From Candidatus Polarisedimenticolia bacterium (lineage in GTDB: Bacteria; Acidobacteriota; Polarisedimenticolia; Gp22-AA2; AA152), in assembly GCA_035764505.1 (NCBI GenBank), contig DASTZC010000276.1:1-37119 (forward strand): a DNA stretch of 37,119 bases. Direction: 5' to 3'. The notes below the pieces were generated by a model. It worked only from the letters and a program-made list of their open reading frames with translations, had not been told where the DNA came from and made no database searches. Made by a program: the position numbers and the translations under genes. Below are positions 8,201 through 15,953 of this stretch, in pieces (position 1 is the stretch's first letter; each line of letters starts with the position of its first letter).

Positions 8201-9309
8201 GGCGCGCCCGGGTGGCGGCGATCGCGGCGCTGGCCCTCGCCTTGGGTGCGCTCGAAAGGCCGCCGTCGGGTGCCGCGGAGAAAGACTCCCGCAGCTTCAC
8301 GGTCCTGGAGCCGTTGATGCTGGCTCCCGGAGTGTCGGGACGCGAGGAGAAGGTCCGCGAAGCGATCCTGCGGCTCCTTCCGGCATGGGCCCGCCAGAGC
8401 GCCACCGTCGACGGCAGCGGCAATCTGCTGGTGCGCACCGGGTCGGGAGGCGAGCGGATCCTGTTCATCGCCCACATGGACGAGACCGGGTACGAGATTA
8501 CCGGGCTCGAAGCCGACGGCACGGCGCGGGTGAAATCGCTGGGCGGCTTCTTCGCCACGCTCTACGAGGCGCAGAGAGTCGTGGTGCACACCCGTGCAGG
8601 AGAGCTTGCCGCAATCGTCCGTCCCCGCTCCGACTACCTGGACGCACGATCCGCCGCGGCGCCTTTCTTGGAGAAGGATCTGACGGTCGATTTCGGCACT
8701 TCAACCCTGGAGGAAACCCGGCAACTGGGGGTTTCCCGCGGAGATTGGATCACCATTCCCAAGATTTTCCGCCGTCTGGCGGGGGATCGGGCGACCGGCC
8801 GAAGCGTCGATGATCGAGCCGGATGCACGGCCCTGGTCCAGGCGATCGGCAGGCTGGATCCGAAGAGCTTGAAGAACAGGGTCACCTTCGCCTGGTCCGT
8901 CCAGGAAGAGATCGGGCTGAAAGGGGCGGAGGCGATCGCCGCCCACGACCCCTTTGACGTGGTATTTGCGGTGGATACCTTCGTCTCCTCAGACTCGCCC
9001 CTGGAGACTCCCGCCTTTGCCGACGCCATCCTTGGGGAGGGGCCCGTCTTGAGGGCGATGGACAACTCCAACCTGGCTCCCGAAGCGGGCCTGGAAAAAG
9101 TCGAGCGAATCGCCGCGGCCCGCAAGCTGCCCCTGCAGATCGGCCTGACCCATGGAGGCAACGACGGCTCGGTTTTTCCCCCGTACGGCGCCATCGACAT
9201 TCCGCTTTCCTGGCCGACCACCTACTCCCATTCCCCGGTGGAAGTGATCCACCAGCGCGATCTCGATAACCTGGGGCGGCTCGTAGCTATCCTCGCAGAG
9301 GAATGGTAG
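8197..9309 (+). CDS. M42-family metallo-aminopeptidase, exported
   Basis: 370 residues from a GTG inside the previous stop (GTGA). An N-terminal hydrophobic stretch (residues 5-18) suggests export. All M42 metal and catalytic positions are present: His93 and Asp95 in AHMDETG, Asp205 or Asp206 in SVDDRAG, Glu237-Glu238 in VQEEIG, Asp260 in FAVDT and His345 in SHSPVEV. Such enzymes are cocatalytic zinc or cobalt aminopeptidases that trim peptides and often form dodecameric tetrahedra. It ends what looks like a seven-gene unit beginning upstream of the window; the next gene has its own promoter. Compared with the adjacent degenerate copy it is the probable active member of the pair. Confidence 0.88.
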   Translation: MRRARVAAIAALALALGALERPPSGAAEKDSRSFTVLEPLMLAPGVSGREEKVREAILRLLPAWARQSATVDGSGNLLVRTGSGGERILFIAHMDETGYEITGLEADGTARVKSLGGFFATLYEAQRVVVHTRAGELAAIVRPRSDYLDARSAAAPFLEKDLTVDFGTSTLEETRQLGVSRGDWITIPKIFRRLAGDRATGRSVDDRAGCTALVQAIGRLDPKSLKNRVTFAWSVQEEIGLKGAEAIAAHDPFDVVFAVDTFVSSDSPLETPAFADAILGEGPVLRAMDNSNLAPEAGLEKVERIAAARKLPLQIGLTHGGNDGSVFPPYGAIDIPLSWPTTYSHSPVEVIHQRDLDNLGRLVAILAEEW

Positions 9310-9328
9310 GCGTCGGCGGGATTCCTGC

Positions 9329-9357
9329 TTGACAGGGGATCGAAATGAGCATACCTT
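9329..9357 (+). promoter_or_regulatory. Sigma-70-like promoter for the two carboxypeptidase-regulatory-like genes
   Basis: A perfect TTGACA (9329-9334) is followed after 17 bases by TACCTT (9352-9357), or CATACC two bases earlier. It lies in the 108-base gap after the M42 gene, about 60 bases before the next ATG. The -35 is strong and the -10 is mediocre. Confidence 0.5.
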
Positions 9358-9417
9358 CGCCCCGCTTTTTGAATGGGTGTCGATGGAAAAGGACGTCAAC
9401 GAAGGAGATACGCGACG

Positions 9418-10002
9418 ATGAACGGTTCGATACGTCGAACGGCGGTCGTTCTTTTGATCTTCGCGCTGGTCCTGTCGTGGTCACCGGGGGTCGTGCGGGC
9501 GCAAGCCGATGCCTCGGGTCAGGGTCCGTCGACCGCCAGTATTCAGGGACGCGTGTTCGGCGCCGACCGGGTGACGCCGGTGTCCGGGGCCGTCGTACGG
9601 GTCGTCAAGGGAGACGGCGTGCAGGTCTACTCGAGCCTGCCGACCGATGAAAAGGGCAACTATTCCATCAGCGGGATCTCGCCGGGAAACTACGAGATCG
9701 TGGTCGAGGTGGAGGACGGCGTGTTCCTGGTCGAGAAGCCCATGGCGCTCACCGAAGCGAAGTCTTACGGCCTTTCGCTGGCAAATGTTCCCTCCGAAAA
9801 CGTCGAGAAGCGGGTCCCGGCAATCGACAAGCCGGTGAAGGGGTACGCCTGGACGCTCGAAGGAAAGAACCCCAAGGGTGCTTTCTGGAAATCGCCCGGC
9901 GGAATCGCTATCATCGCAGGCGGTGCGCTGGCCCTTCTTCTGCTGGCCCTGAACGACGACGACAACGGCGACAACACCAAGGGAAGCAGCAGCACTCCCT
10001 GA
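9418..10002 (+). CDS. Exported carboxypeptidase-regulatory-like (beta-sandwich) protein with C-terminal membrane segment
   Basis: 194 residues; ATG at 9418 preceded by a good ribosome binding site, GAAGGAGA (9401-9408). A signal peptide (about 1-29, ending VRAQA) is followed by one carboxypeptidase D regulatory-like/CNA-B-type domain (about 38-118: SIQGRVFGADRVTPVSGAVV, DEKGNYSISGISPGNYEIVV). A hydrophobic segment near residues 159-175 (IAIIAGGALALLLLAL) precedes a tail of Asp, Asn and Ser. The arrangement resembles a protein held in a membrane by its C-terminus, but the tail is acidic rather than basic, unlike LPXTG- or PEP-CTERM-type sorting tails. Function unknown; the next gene is a clear paralogue. 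Confidence 0.75.
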   Translation: MNGSIRRTAVVLLIFALVLSWSPGVVRAQADASGQGPSTASIQGRVFGADRVTPVSGAVVRVVKGDGVQVYSSLPTDEKGNYSISGISPGNYEIVVEVEDGVFLVEKPMALTEAKSYGLSLANVPSENVEKRVPAIDKPVKGYAWTLEGKNPKGAFWKSPGGIAIIAGGALALLLLALNDDDNGDNTKGSSSTP

Positions 10003-10042
10003 GGCTCCGGCTGGCGGGGAGTGAGCTGCCGCGAGGTCCGCA

Positions 10043-10723
10043 ATGTCCGGATCCAGACGTGGATGTGCGCGCATGCTCAGCGGTCTGCTCGCCTGCCTGC
10101 TCGCCTTCCCGCTTTCCGGAACCGTCTTCGCGCAGAACGCTCCTCCACCCCCGAGCCCGCCGCCCCAGACCGAGCCTGAAAAAGCCCAGGCTCCGCCGGA
10201 ACCGGAAGGAGACCTTCCTCCCGACGAGACCGAAGCGCCCGCGCCATCCGTCATCGTGGGAGCAACGCTCAAGGGAAAGGTCACCGGCACCGATCGCAAG
10301 ACTCCCCTGGAAGGCGCGCGCGTGCACGCCATCGCGAAGGACGGTCGTGTCGTGACCTCGTCGCCGACGGATGCCAAGGGAAGGTACCAGCTGAAGGGGG
10401 TTCCGGCGGGAACGTATCACGTCGCGGTTTCCACCGGGGAGGGAGTCTATACGGTCGAATCGGAGGTGGGAATCGCGTCGGCGAGCAACTTCACGGTGAA
10501 TCTGGCGACCATTCCGGCCGAGGCGGCCCGCGGCACGATTCCCGGCATGGACCTGTCGCCGCGCGGCTACGCCGCCATCGTGAACGGCAACGACAAGAAG
10601 CCGTTCTGGGGCTCTGCCAAGGGCATCATCCTGATCGGAGTGACCGCCGCCGCGCTGGCGCTGATTCTGTCGAATTCCGACGGCGACGAGGACCCGAAGT
10701 CGATCAGCCCTTCCTCTCCTTGA
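10043..10723 (+). CDS. Paralogous exported carboxypeptidase-regulatory-like protein with proline-rich linker
   Basis: 226 residues from the ATG at 10043; ATG 10073 is a weaker alternative. Signal peptide (about 1-30, ending VFAQ), then a Pro/Glu-rich linker (30-72) of the kind that spans cell-wall material, one regulatory-like beta-sandwich domain (about 75-155, with DAKGRYQLKGVPAGTYHVAV), a short conserved stretch shared with the upstream paralogue (RGYAAIVNG vs KGYAWTLEG, then KPFWGS vs GAFWKS), a hydrophobic segment (191-206) and an acidic/serine tail. The two probably share a transcript, 40 bases apart. The 3' end overlaps the convergent diguanylate cyclase gene by 20 bases. Function unknown. 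Confidence 0.75.
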   Translation: MSGSRRGCARMLSGLLACLLAFPLSGTVFAQNAPPPPSPPPQTEPEKAQAPPEPEGDLPPDETEAPAPSVIVGATLKGKVTGTDRKTPLEGARVHAIAKDGRVVTSSPTDAKGRYQLKGVPAGTYHVAVSTGEGVYTVESEVGIASASNFTVNLATIPAEAARGTIPGMDLSPRGYAAIVNGNDKKPFWGSAKGIILIGVTAAALALILSNSDGDEDPKSISPSSP

Positions 10724-11783
10724 GCTCCTCTCCCCGATCGCCGGGCCTGCGGCGCGGCGACTCCTCCTCATAGGAAGCATCGAAGATCGGCGACAGGTCG
10801 CCGTCGAGGATCTTGGACGGCATCGATGCGCGATCGACGATCACCTTGTTCCTGCCCGCCTCCTTGGCGCGGTACAGGGCCTCATCGGCCGCCCGCAGGA
10901 ACTGCTCTTCTTCGCGCACCTCGCGGTTCGTCGGGATGGAGCTGATCCCCGCGGAGGCGGTGATCCGCAGGATCTGATCCTGGACCTGGAACAGGTGCTC
11001 CTCGGTGGCCTTGCGCACCCGCTCCCCCACGATCGCCGCCTTGATCCCGTCGGTATTCGGCAGGACCATCAGGAATTCCTCTCCCCCGTACCGGCCCACG
11101 ATGTCGATCTCGCGCGCGTTGTCCACCAGGATTCCGCCGAACTGCAGCAGCACCGCATCGCCGAACTCGTGCCCGTAGCGGTCGTTCACGCTCTTGAAAT
11201 GATCCAGGTCGAGCAGGATTACCGACAGGGCCGTGCCGTAGCGCATCGAGCGCTTGAACTCCTCCGAAAGGCGCTGGCGCAGGTAGCGATCATTGTAGAG
11301 CCGGGTCCGATCGTCGGTGACCGAGAGCTTCATCAGCTGTGTGTTGGCCGCCTGCAGGCGCTGGTTCGCCTCCTCGAGAGCGGTGTAGAGGCGGCGCTTC
11401 TCCAGCGCCGCCTGGAGCGTGGCGTCGAGCTCGTCCCAATGGAACGGCTTGGTCACGAAATCCTCGACGCCCAGCTTGATGCACTCCACGCGGGTCTGGG
11501 CGTCGCGCCGCACCGAGGTCACGATGAGCGGGATCGTGCGGGTGGCCGGGTCCTCCTTGAGGGCGCGCGCCACCTCGAGCCCTTCGGGGGCCGGCAGCTT
11601 CACGTCGAGCAGGATCAGATCGGGAGGCGAGGATCGGATGCGCTCCAGCGCTTCGCGTCCCGAGCGGGCGATGGAGAGATCGTGCCCCTGCAGGGCCAGC
11701 CACTGCCACATCAGCTCGAGGCTTTCGCCGTCATCGTCGACGATGAGGATGCGGACCTTCTGCGGAGCGAGAGTGCCGCCCAT
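10704..11783 (-). CDS. Response regulator with REC and GGDEF domains (diguanylate cyclase)
   Basis: 359 residues. The REC domain (about 10-125) has the acidic pocket Asp16-Asp17, phospho-acceptor Asp60 (DLILLDVKLP) and Lys112 (TKPF). A short coiled linker leads to a GGDEF domain (about 155-320) with an active-type GGEEF motif (233-237) and an inhibitory-site RxxD (Arg224-Asp227) five residues before it, so product inhibition by cyclic di-GMP is expected. The architecture is like PleD with a single receiver domain. No partner histidine kinase is in the window. A good promoter lies at 11832-11860 on the same strand, so it is probably transcribed alone. The last 35 residues are charged and disordered-looking. 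Confidence 0.93.
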   Translation of the reverse strand: MGGTLAPQKVRILIVDDDGESLELMWQWLALQGHDLSIARSGREALERIRSSPPDLILLDVKLPAPEGLEVARALKEDPATRTIPLIVTSVRRDAQTRVECIKLGVEDFVTKPFHWDELDATLQAALEKRRLYTALEEANQRLQAANTQLMKLSVTDDRTRLYNDRYLRQRLSEEFKRSMRYGTALSVILLDLDHFKSVNDRYGHEFGDAVLLQFGGILVDNAREIDIVGRYGGEEFLMVLPNTDGIKAAIVGERVRKATEEHLFQVQDQILRITASAGISSIPTNREVREEEQFLRAADEALYRAKEAGRNKVIVDRASMPSKILDGDLSPIFDASYEEESPRRRPGDRGEELKERKG

Positions 11784-11831
11784 GTCCCGCGGGCTTCCTT
11801 TCCATGTGCGCCGAGTGCTGAAAGTGGCCTA

Positions 11832-11860
11832 ATTATACGTCGCTCCCGGGGGTGCGCCAA
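11832..11860 (-). promoter_or_regulatory. Sigma-70-type promoter for the REC-GGDEF gene
   Basis: On the minus strand TTGGCG (11860-11855) and a perfect TATAAT (11837-11832) are separated by 17 bases, 49 bases ahead of the start codon at 11783. Confidence 0.7.
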
Positions 11861-11928
11861 CGGGAATCGGGATCGGGGCCTGTGCTGAAACCCTTGTGGA
11901 GCAAGGAAAATTCGCGATCCGCACGCGG

Positions 11929-11959
11929 AGGGGCGCAGTCGGTTTCCTGACGCGCCCCT
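11929..11959 (-). terminator. Hairpin behind the CPBP protease gene, possible terminator
   Basis: AGGGGCGC (11929-11936) pairs perfectly with GCGCCCCT (11952-11959) around a 15-base loop, ten bases after the stop codon at 11970. No run of T follows directly on the minus strand (a short one lies some 18 bases on), so intrinsic termination would be weak. Confidence 0.35.
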
Positions 11960-11969
11960 CGGTCCGGTG

Positions 11970-12806
11970 TCAGGAGGCCGCCGGTCCCCCGGATTCCGTG
12001 GTGAGGCTGCGGATGGCCGCCGTCCCCAGGAGGAAGGCGGCGGCCGCGCCGGCGAGCCAGATTCCCGGAAGGTGCACCGGCTCCTGGCTCTGCGCCCCGA
12101 CCACCTGCAGGAAGGGGGTACGCTCCGGATCCACGCGCGTGGCGAGCACCGGCAGCAGGTTGAATATGGCGTGCGCCGCGATCGGCACGGCGATCGATCC
12201 CGATCGCAGCAGCAGCCATCCAAGGAAGAGACCCATCAGGGCGGCGGTCACCACCTGCCACGGGAGGATGTGGAACACGCCGAAGCAGACCGCCGAGCCA
12301 ATCACCGCGGTGCGCGGCGAGTAGCGCTCCAGGAGGCGGCTGAGGAACAATCCGCGAAACAGGACTTCCTCGGTCACCGGCGCCACCACCACCAGGAAAA
12401 AGAAGACGCCCGCGAACTCGATCGCGGTGTGGTATTCGAGCGCCCGGCGGAAGATCTCCATGACCCATTCGGGCGCCGGGAAGATTTCCTCGATCCAGGT
12501 GTCGAGCTCGGCCGCCAGCAGCGCGAGGCCCAGCGTGGCCAGCGCCACGCCGGGGAGGAGGATCCAGCGCGGCGGTCGCAGGAACAGGACCTGCGACGCG
12601 GGAGCGGGAGATTCTTTCAGACCCAGCAGGAGAACGAGGCTGATTCCCAGGAGATTGGGAAGGAAGTTGAGCGCGGTGCGCAGCGGCGCGCTGTCGGGAA
12701 GCGCTTTGAGCGCGGCGAGCATCGCCACGGAAGCGGCGAAAATCGCCAGCCAGCCCGTCACCATCCAGAGCGCGCAGGCCGCCCAGGGAGCGAGACGAGG
12801 TCTCAA
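11970..12806 (-). CDS. CPBP-family intramembrane glutamic endopeptidase
   Basis: 278 residues from a TTG at 12806, 13 bases after ilvE; the start is uncertain. The protein is mostly hydrophobic with about eight membrane segments. It has the CPBP/Abi (CAAX protease, Rce1-like) motifs in order: Glu146-Glu147-x3-Arg151 (TEEVLFRG), F-x3-H with His179 (FGVFHILPW), and His212-x3-Asn216 (AHAIFN). Bacterial members cleave membrane proteins or peptides, and some serve in bacteriocin maturation or immunity. The target cannot be predicted here. It is probably co-transcribed behind ilvE, which has no evident functional link. Confidence 0.9.
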   Translation of the reverse strand: MRPRLAPWAACALWMVTGWLAIFAASVAMLAALKALPDSAPLRTALNFLPNLLGISLVLLLGLKESPAPASQVLFLRPPRWILLPGVALATLGLALLAAELDTWIEEIFPAPEWVMEIFRRALEYHTAIEFAGVFFFLVVVAPVTEEVLFRGLFLSRLLERYSPRTAVIGSAVCFGVFHILPWQVVTAALMGLFLGWLLLRSGSIAVPIAAHAIFNLLPVLATRVDPERTPFLQVVGAQSQEPVHLPGIWLAGAAAAFLLGTAAIRSLTTESGGPAAS

Positions 12807-12819
12807 CTTGGGACCTGGC

Positions 12820-13743
12820 TCAGGCGGGAACTCGCGTGATCCAGGAGGCGTACTTGGAGACCTGGCCGCGGACGACGCGGCCGTAGAGATCCTTCAGCCG
12901 CGCGGTGATCGGCCCCATCTTCCCGTCTCCCAGGTTGCGGCGGTCGATCGAACCGACAGGAGCCACCTGGGCCGCCGTTCCGACCAGAAAAGCCTCGTCC
13001 GCCACGTAGAGCTCGGTGCGGTCCATCTGACGCTCTTCGACCGTCAGCCCAAGCTCCTCGCGCGCGAGCGACCGGATCGAGTCTCGGGTCACCCCTTCCA
13101 GCAAGTTCGCCGAGACGCTGGGCGTGATGAGTCGGCCGTCGCGGACGAGATAGAGGTTCATGCCGGCCGCTTCGGAGACGTGCCCGTCCTCGTTGAGCAG
13201 GATCGCCTCGTCGAATCCCGAGGCGCGCGCGTCGGAAGCCGCCAGGGCGAGGTTCACGTACGAGCCGTTCACCTTGGCCCGGCTCGGAATCGCGTTGTCC
13301 TCGCTGCGCCGCCAGCTCGAGACTCCCAGCGCCAGGGGCCGGTCGTCCTCGAGGTACTTGCCGAAAGGCACCACCACGATGACCAGCTCCGATTCATCGC
13401 TCAGGTGCACGCCGATGCGCTCCGCCGACTTGTAGGCGATCGGGCGGATGTAGAGGTCCTCGCGCAGGCGATTGGCCGCCACCAGCTCGGAGGTGATCCG
13501 GCACAGAGCATCCACGTCGTGCGCCAGACGGATATTGAGGATCTTGCAGCTCTTCTCGAGGCGCTGGTAGTGCTCGCGCAGCCGGAAGATCAGCACGTCG
13601 CCCCCGGTGGAGGCGCGGTAGCCGCGGATTCCTTCGAAAACCGCCGTGCCGTAGAGGAAGGCGTGGGTCAGGACGCTGACGGTGGCGTCCGCGAGCGGCA
13701 CCTGACGCCCGCCGAAGTAGGCGAGGAGTCCTTCTTTTTTCAT
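12820..13743 (-). CDS. ilvE: Branched-chain amino acid aminotransferase
   Basis: 307 residues, the usual length for this fold-type IV PLP enzyme, which interconverts Leu, Ile and Val with their 2-oxo acids using glutamate. Lys157 in RAKVNGSYVN should carry the PLP; EAAGMNLY, LEGVTRDSI and VGTAAQVAPV are the expected cofactor and substrate blocks, and GTAVFEGIRGY is the N-terminal signature. The ATG at 13743 has a strong ribosome site, GGAGGAGGA, about eight bases ahead. It diverges from the small Cys-rich gene at 13833 across an 89-base gap. D-amino acid transaminase is the main alternative but fits less well. Confidence 0.95.
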   Translation of the reverse strand: MKKEGLLAYFGGRQVPLADATVSVLTHAFLYGTAVFEGIRGYRASTGGDVLIFRLREHYQRLEKSCKILNIRLAHDVDALCRITSELVAANRLREDLYIRPIAYKSAERIGVHLSDESELVIVVVPFGKYLEDDRPLALGVSSWRRSEDNAIPSRAKVNGSYVNLALAASDARASGFDEAILLNEDGHVSEAAGMNLYLVRDGRLITPSVSANLLEGVTRDSIRSLAREELGLTVEERQMDRTELYVADEAFLVGTAAQVAPVGSIDRRNLGDGKMGPITARLKDLYGRVVRGQVSKYASWITRVPA

Positions 13744-13795
13744 GGAATGATTCCTCCTCCGGGAAGACGTAAGCCTAGCATACCCTTCCCCCCTT

Positions 13796-13823
13796 TTGCT
13801 GCCGGCGAAGCGTTTGTTAGAAT
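13796..13823 (+). promoter_or_regulatory. Weak promoter ahead of the Cys-rich small protein
   Basis: TAGAAT (13818-13823) is a good -10; the best -35 is TTGCTG (13796-13801), 16 bases upstream, matching only its first half. The ATG lies ten bases behind the -10, so the mRNA would have almost no leader. Confidence 0.35.
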
Positions 13824-13832
13824 GGCGCCTCG

Positions 13833-14117
13833 ATGAGGCACCTGGCGCTCGTGAAACCTAATGTGGCCCGCCCCCGTGACGAGCGAGGGCGCGCCGGAAG
13901 ACTGCCGGAGGAGATGCTTAAATGCTCCTACCGGCCGGGCGATGCCGACTTCTACTGCTGGCGCTTCAAGATCTGGTACAACACGCTCGATTGCGCCTAC
14001 CGTACCCGCTACCGCACCTTCGACGGCTGCTCGCACTGCTCGCAGGGCGATTTCAACCTGGCGGCGCGTCGCCGGGATCTTCCGGCGAAAGGTCCGTCCG
14101 GCACGCCCCGGACCTGA
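13833..14117 (+). CDS. Small Cys- and aromatic-rich protein of unknown function
   Basis: 94 residues from the ATG at 13833. I do not recognise the family. The core (about residues 27-78) is rich in Tyr, Trp, Phe and Arg and has five cysteines in the pattern LKC, YCW, LDC and CSHC, which could bind a metal or an Fe-S cluster. There is no signal peptide or membrane segment. The stop-free frame is longer than expected by chance for such unusual composition, and it stands alone between divergent ilvE and a lipoprotein gene. The start is uncertain: no Shine-Dalgarno sequence is visible and the -10 sits ten bases ahead, so a leaderless transcript is possible; the ATG at 13914 is a shorter option. 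Confidence 0.6.
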   Translation: MRHLALVKPNVARPRDERGRAGRLPEEMLKCSYRPGDADFYCWRFKIWYNTLDCAYRTRYRTFDGCSHCSQGDFNLAARRRDLPAKGPSGTPRT

Positions 14118-14182
14118 CCTTCCCCCTCCTGTCCTTCCTTCGGGTATCATGACGCCCCACGTTTCGCAGGGTTGAGATCGGC

Positions 14183-15943
14183 ATGCGCAAGTTCCCGGGG
14201 CTGATGCTCATCGCCGCGCTGGTCGCCTGCCGCGGCTCCGCGGAGCCTCCCTCGCCTCCCGCCACCCCTTCCAGCGATTCGGCAACCACGGTGCCGGCCG
14301 CGCCGGATACGCCCCCGACGGTCCGCGGTGAAGTGCGGTTCGAGGAGCGTGCGCGCGCGGCAGGCATCGATTTCATCCACGTGAACGGGGCCTTCGGCAA
14401 GAAATGGCTGCCCGAGACGATGGGCTCGGGCGCCGTCTTCCTCGACTACGACGGTGACGGCGATCAGGATCTGTTCCTGGCCAACGGCAGGAGCTGGCCG
14501 GGCCGGATAGCCGCCGGCCGCGCCGGAGGGGCGCTCTACCAGAACGACGGCAAGGGAAGCTTTCGCGACGTGACGCGCCGCGCCGGGCTGGCCCTGGAGC
14601 TTTACGGCATGGGCGCCGCGGCCGGAGACGTCGACAACGACGGCGACGTGGACCTCTACCTGACCGGTCTGGGAAGCGCCCACCTTCTCCTCAACAATGG
14701 TGACGGGACCTTCCGTGATGCGACCGCGTCGTTCGGCGTCGGAGATCCGGGTTGGAGCACCAGCGCCGCCTTCCTCGATTTCGACCATGACGGCGATCTC
14801 GACCTTTTCGTCTGCAACTACGTGGCATGGACCCCCGAAACCGACCTGTTCTGCACCCTGGACGGCAAGAAGAAGAGCTATTGCACTCCCGAGTCGTACC
14901 GCGGGCTCACCAGCCGCCTGTACCGCAACGAGGCGGGGAAGCGCTTCACCGACGTTTCCGATGCCGCAGGAATCGCCAAAGGAGGAGGCAAGTCCCTGGG
15001 AGTGGCGACGCTCGATTACGACGAGGACGGGTGGATGGATCTGGCGGTGGCCAACGACACGCAGCCCAACCAGCTCTTCCGGAACCGCGGCGACGGGACC
15101 TTCGAGGAGAAGGGGGTTGAGACCGGCATGGCCTACAGCGAGAGCGGCGTGGCGCGCGGGGCCATGGGGATCGACGCGGGGGACTATCTGAACCGCGGTC
15201 CCGAGAGCCTGCTGATCGGAAATTTCTCCAACCAGATGCTCGCGCTGTACCACAACTCCGGGAAGGTCTTCATCGACAAGGCTCCCGCTTCGGCGCTGGG
15301 CCCGACGAGCCTGCTGTTCCTGGCCTTCGGGCTCTTCTTCTTCGACTACGACCTCGACGGCTACGCCGACATCCTGGTCGCCAACGGCCACGTCGAGGAC
15401 GAGATCCAGGCGGTGCAGGAGCGCGTCTCGTACGAAGAGCGCCCCCTGCTGTACCGCAATCTCGGGGACGGGAACTTCGAGGAGGTGGGAATGAGCAGCG
15501 GTCCCGACATGGCGAAGCCGGTGGTGGGCCGCGGGGCGGCCTACGCCGACGTCGACGGGGACGGCGACCTGGACTTCATCATCAGCGTCAACCATGGCGC
15601 GCCGCGGCTGCTCATCAACCGGCTTCCGGCCCAGCAGCGCCACGCCATCCGCCTGACGGCCGAGGGAGTCACCGGGAACCGCAGCGCCATCGGCGCCCGG
15701 TTCCGCCTGCGCGCGCAGGGCAAAGAGCAGCGTCGCTGGGTCAAGAGCGGCTCGTCCTACTGCTCGCAGAGCGAGCTGCCCATTACCTTCGGCCTGGGCG
15801 CGGCGACCGCGGCCGACGAGGTCGAGGTCACCTGGCCGGGGGGAAAGCAGGAAGCGCTGGGCCGGCTCGAGGCCGGCCGCGCTTACGTCGTGCGCGAAGG
15901 GAAGGGGATTGTCGATTCCCGGCCGCTCGCGGGCCTGGATTGA
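14183..15943 (+). CDS. CRTAC1-like FG-GAP/VCBS repeat lipoprotein with ASPIC/UnbV domain
   Basis: 586 residues. The signal peptide ends in a lipobox (ALVAC, Cys16), so it should be a lipoprotein. After a Ser/Pro/Thr linker come the CRTAC1 opening FEERARAAGIDFIHVNG and a series of FG-GAP/VCBS calcium-binding repeats (DYDGDGDQDLFLANG, DVDNDGDVDLYLTG, DFDHDGDLDLFVCN, DYDEDGWMDLAVAN, DYDLDGYADILVANG, DVDGDGDLDFIIS), forming a beta-propeller. The last 90 residues are an ASPIC/UnbV domain (VKSGSSYCSQSELPITFGLG, VTWPGG). The role in bacteria is unknown; surface adhesion or carbohydrate binding is the usual guess. The next gene follows after ten bases. Confidence 0.9.
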   Translation: MRKFPGLMLIAALVACRGSAEPPSPPATPSSDSATTVPAAPDTPPTVRGEVRFEERARAAGIDFIHVNGAFGKKWLPETMGSGAVFLDYDGDGDQDLFLANGRSWPGRIAAGRAGGALYQNDGKGSFRDVTRRAGLALELYGMGAAAGDVDNDGDVDLYLTGLGSAHLLLNNGDGTFRDATASFGVGDPGWSTSAAFLDFDHDGDLDLFVCNYVAWTPETDLFCTLDGKKKSYCTPESYRGLTSRLYRNEAGKRFTDVSDAAGIAKGGGKSLGVATLDYDEDGWMDLAVANDTQPNQLFRNRGDGTFEEKGVETGMAYSESGVARGAMGIDAGDYLNRGPESLLIGNFSNQMLALYHNSGKVFIDKAPASALGPTSLLFLAFGLFFFDYDLDGYADILVANGHVEDEIQAVQERVSYEERPLLYRNLGDGNFEEVGMSSGPDMAKPVVGRGAAYADVDGDGDLDFIISVNHGAPRLLINRLPAQQRHAIRLTAEGVTGNRSAIGARFRLRAQGKEQRRWVKSGSSYCSQSELPITFGLGAATAADEVEVTWPGGKQEALGRLEAGRAYVVREGKGIVDSRPLAGLD

Positions 15944-15953
15944 CGGGAGCGCG

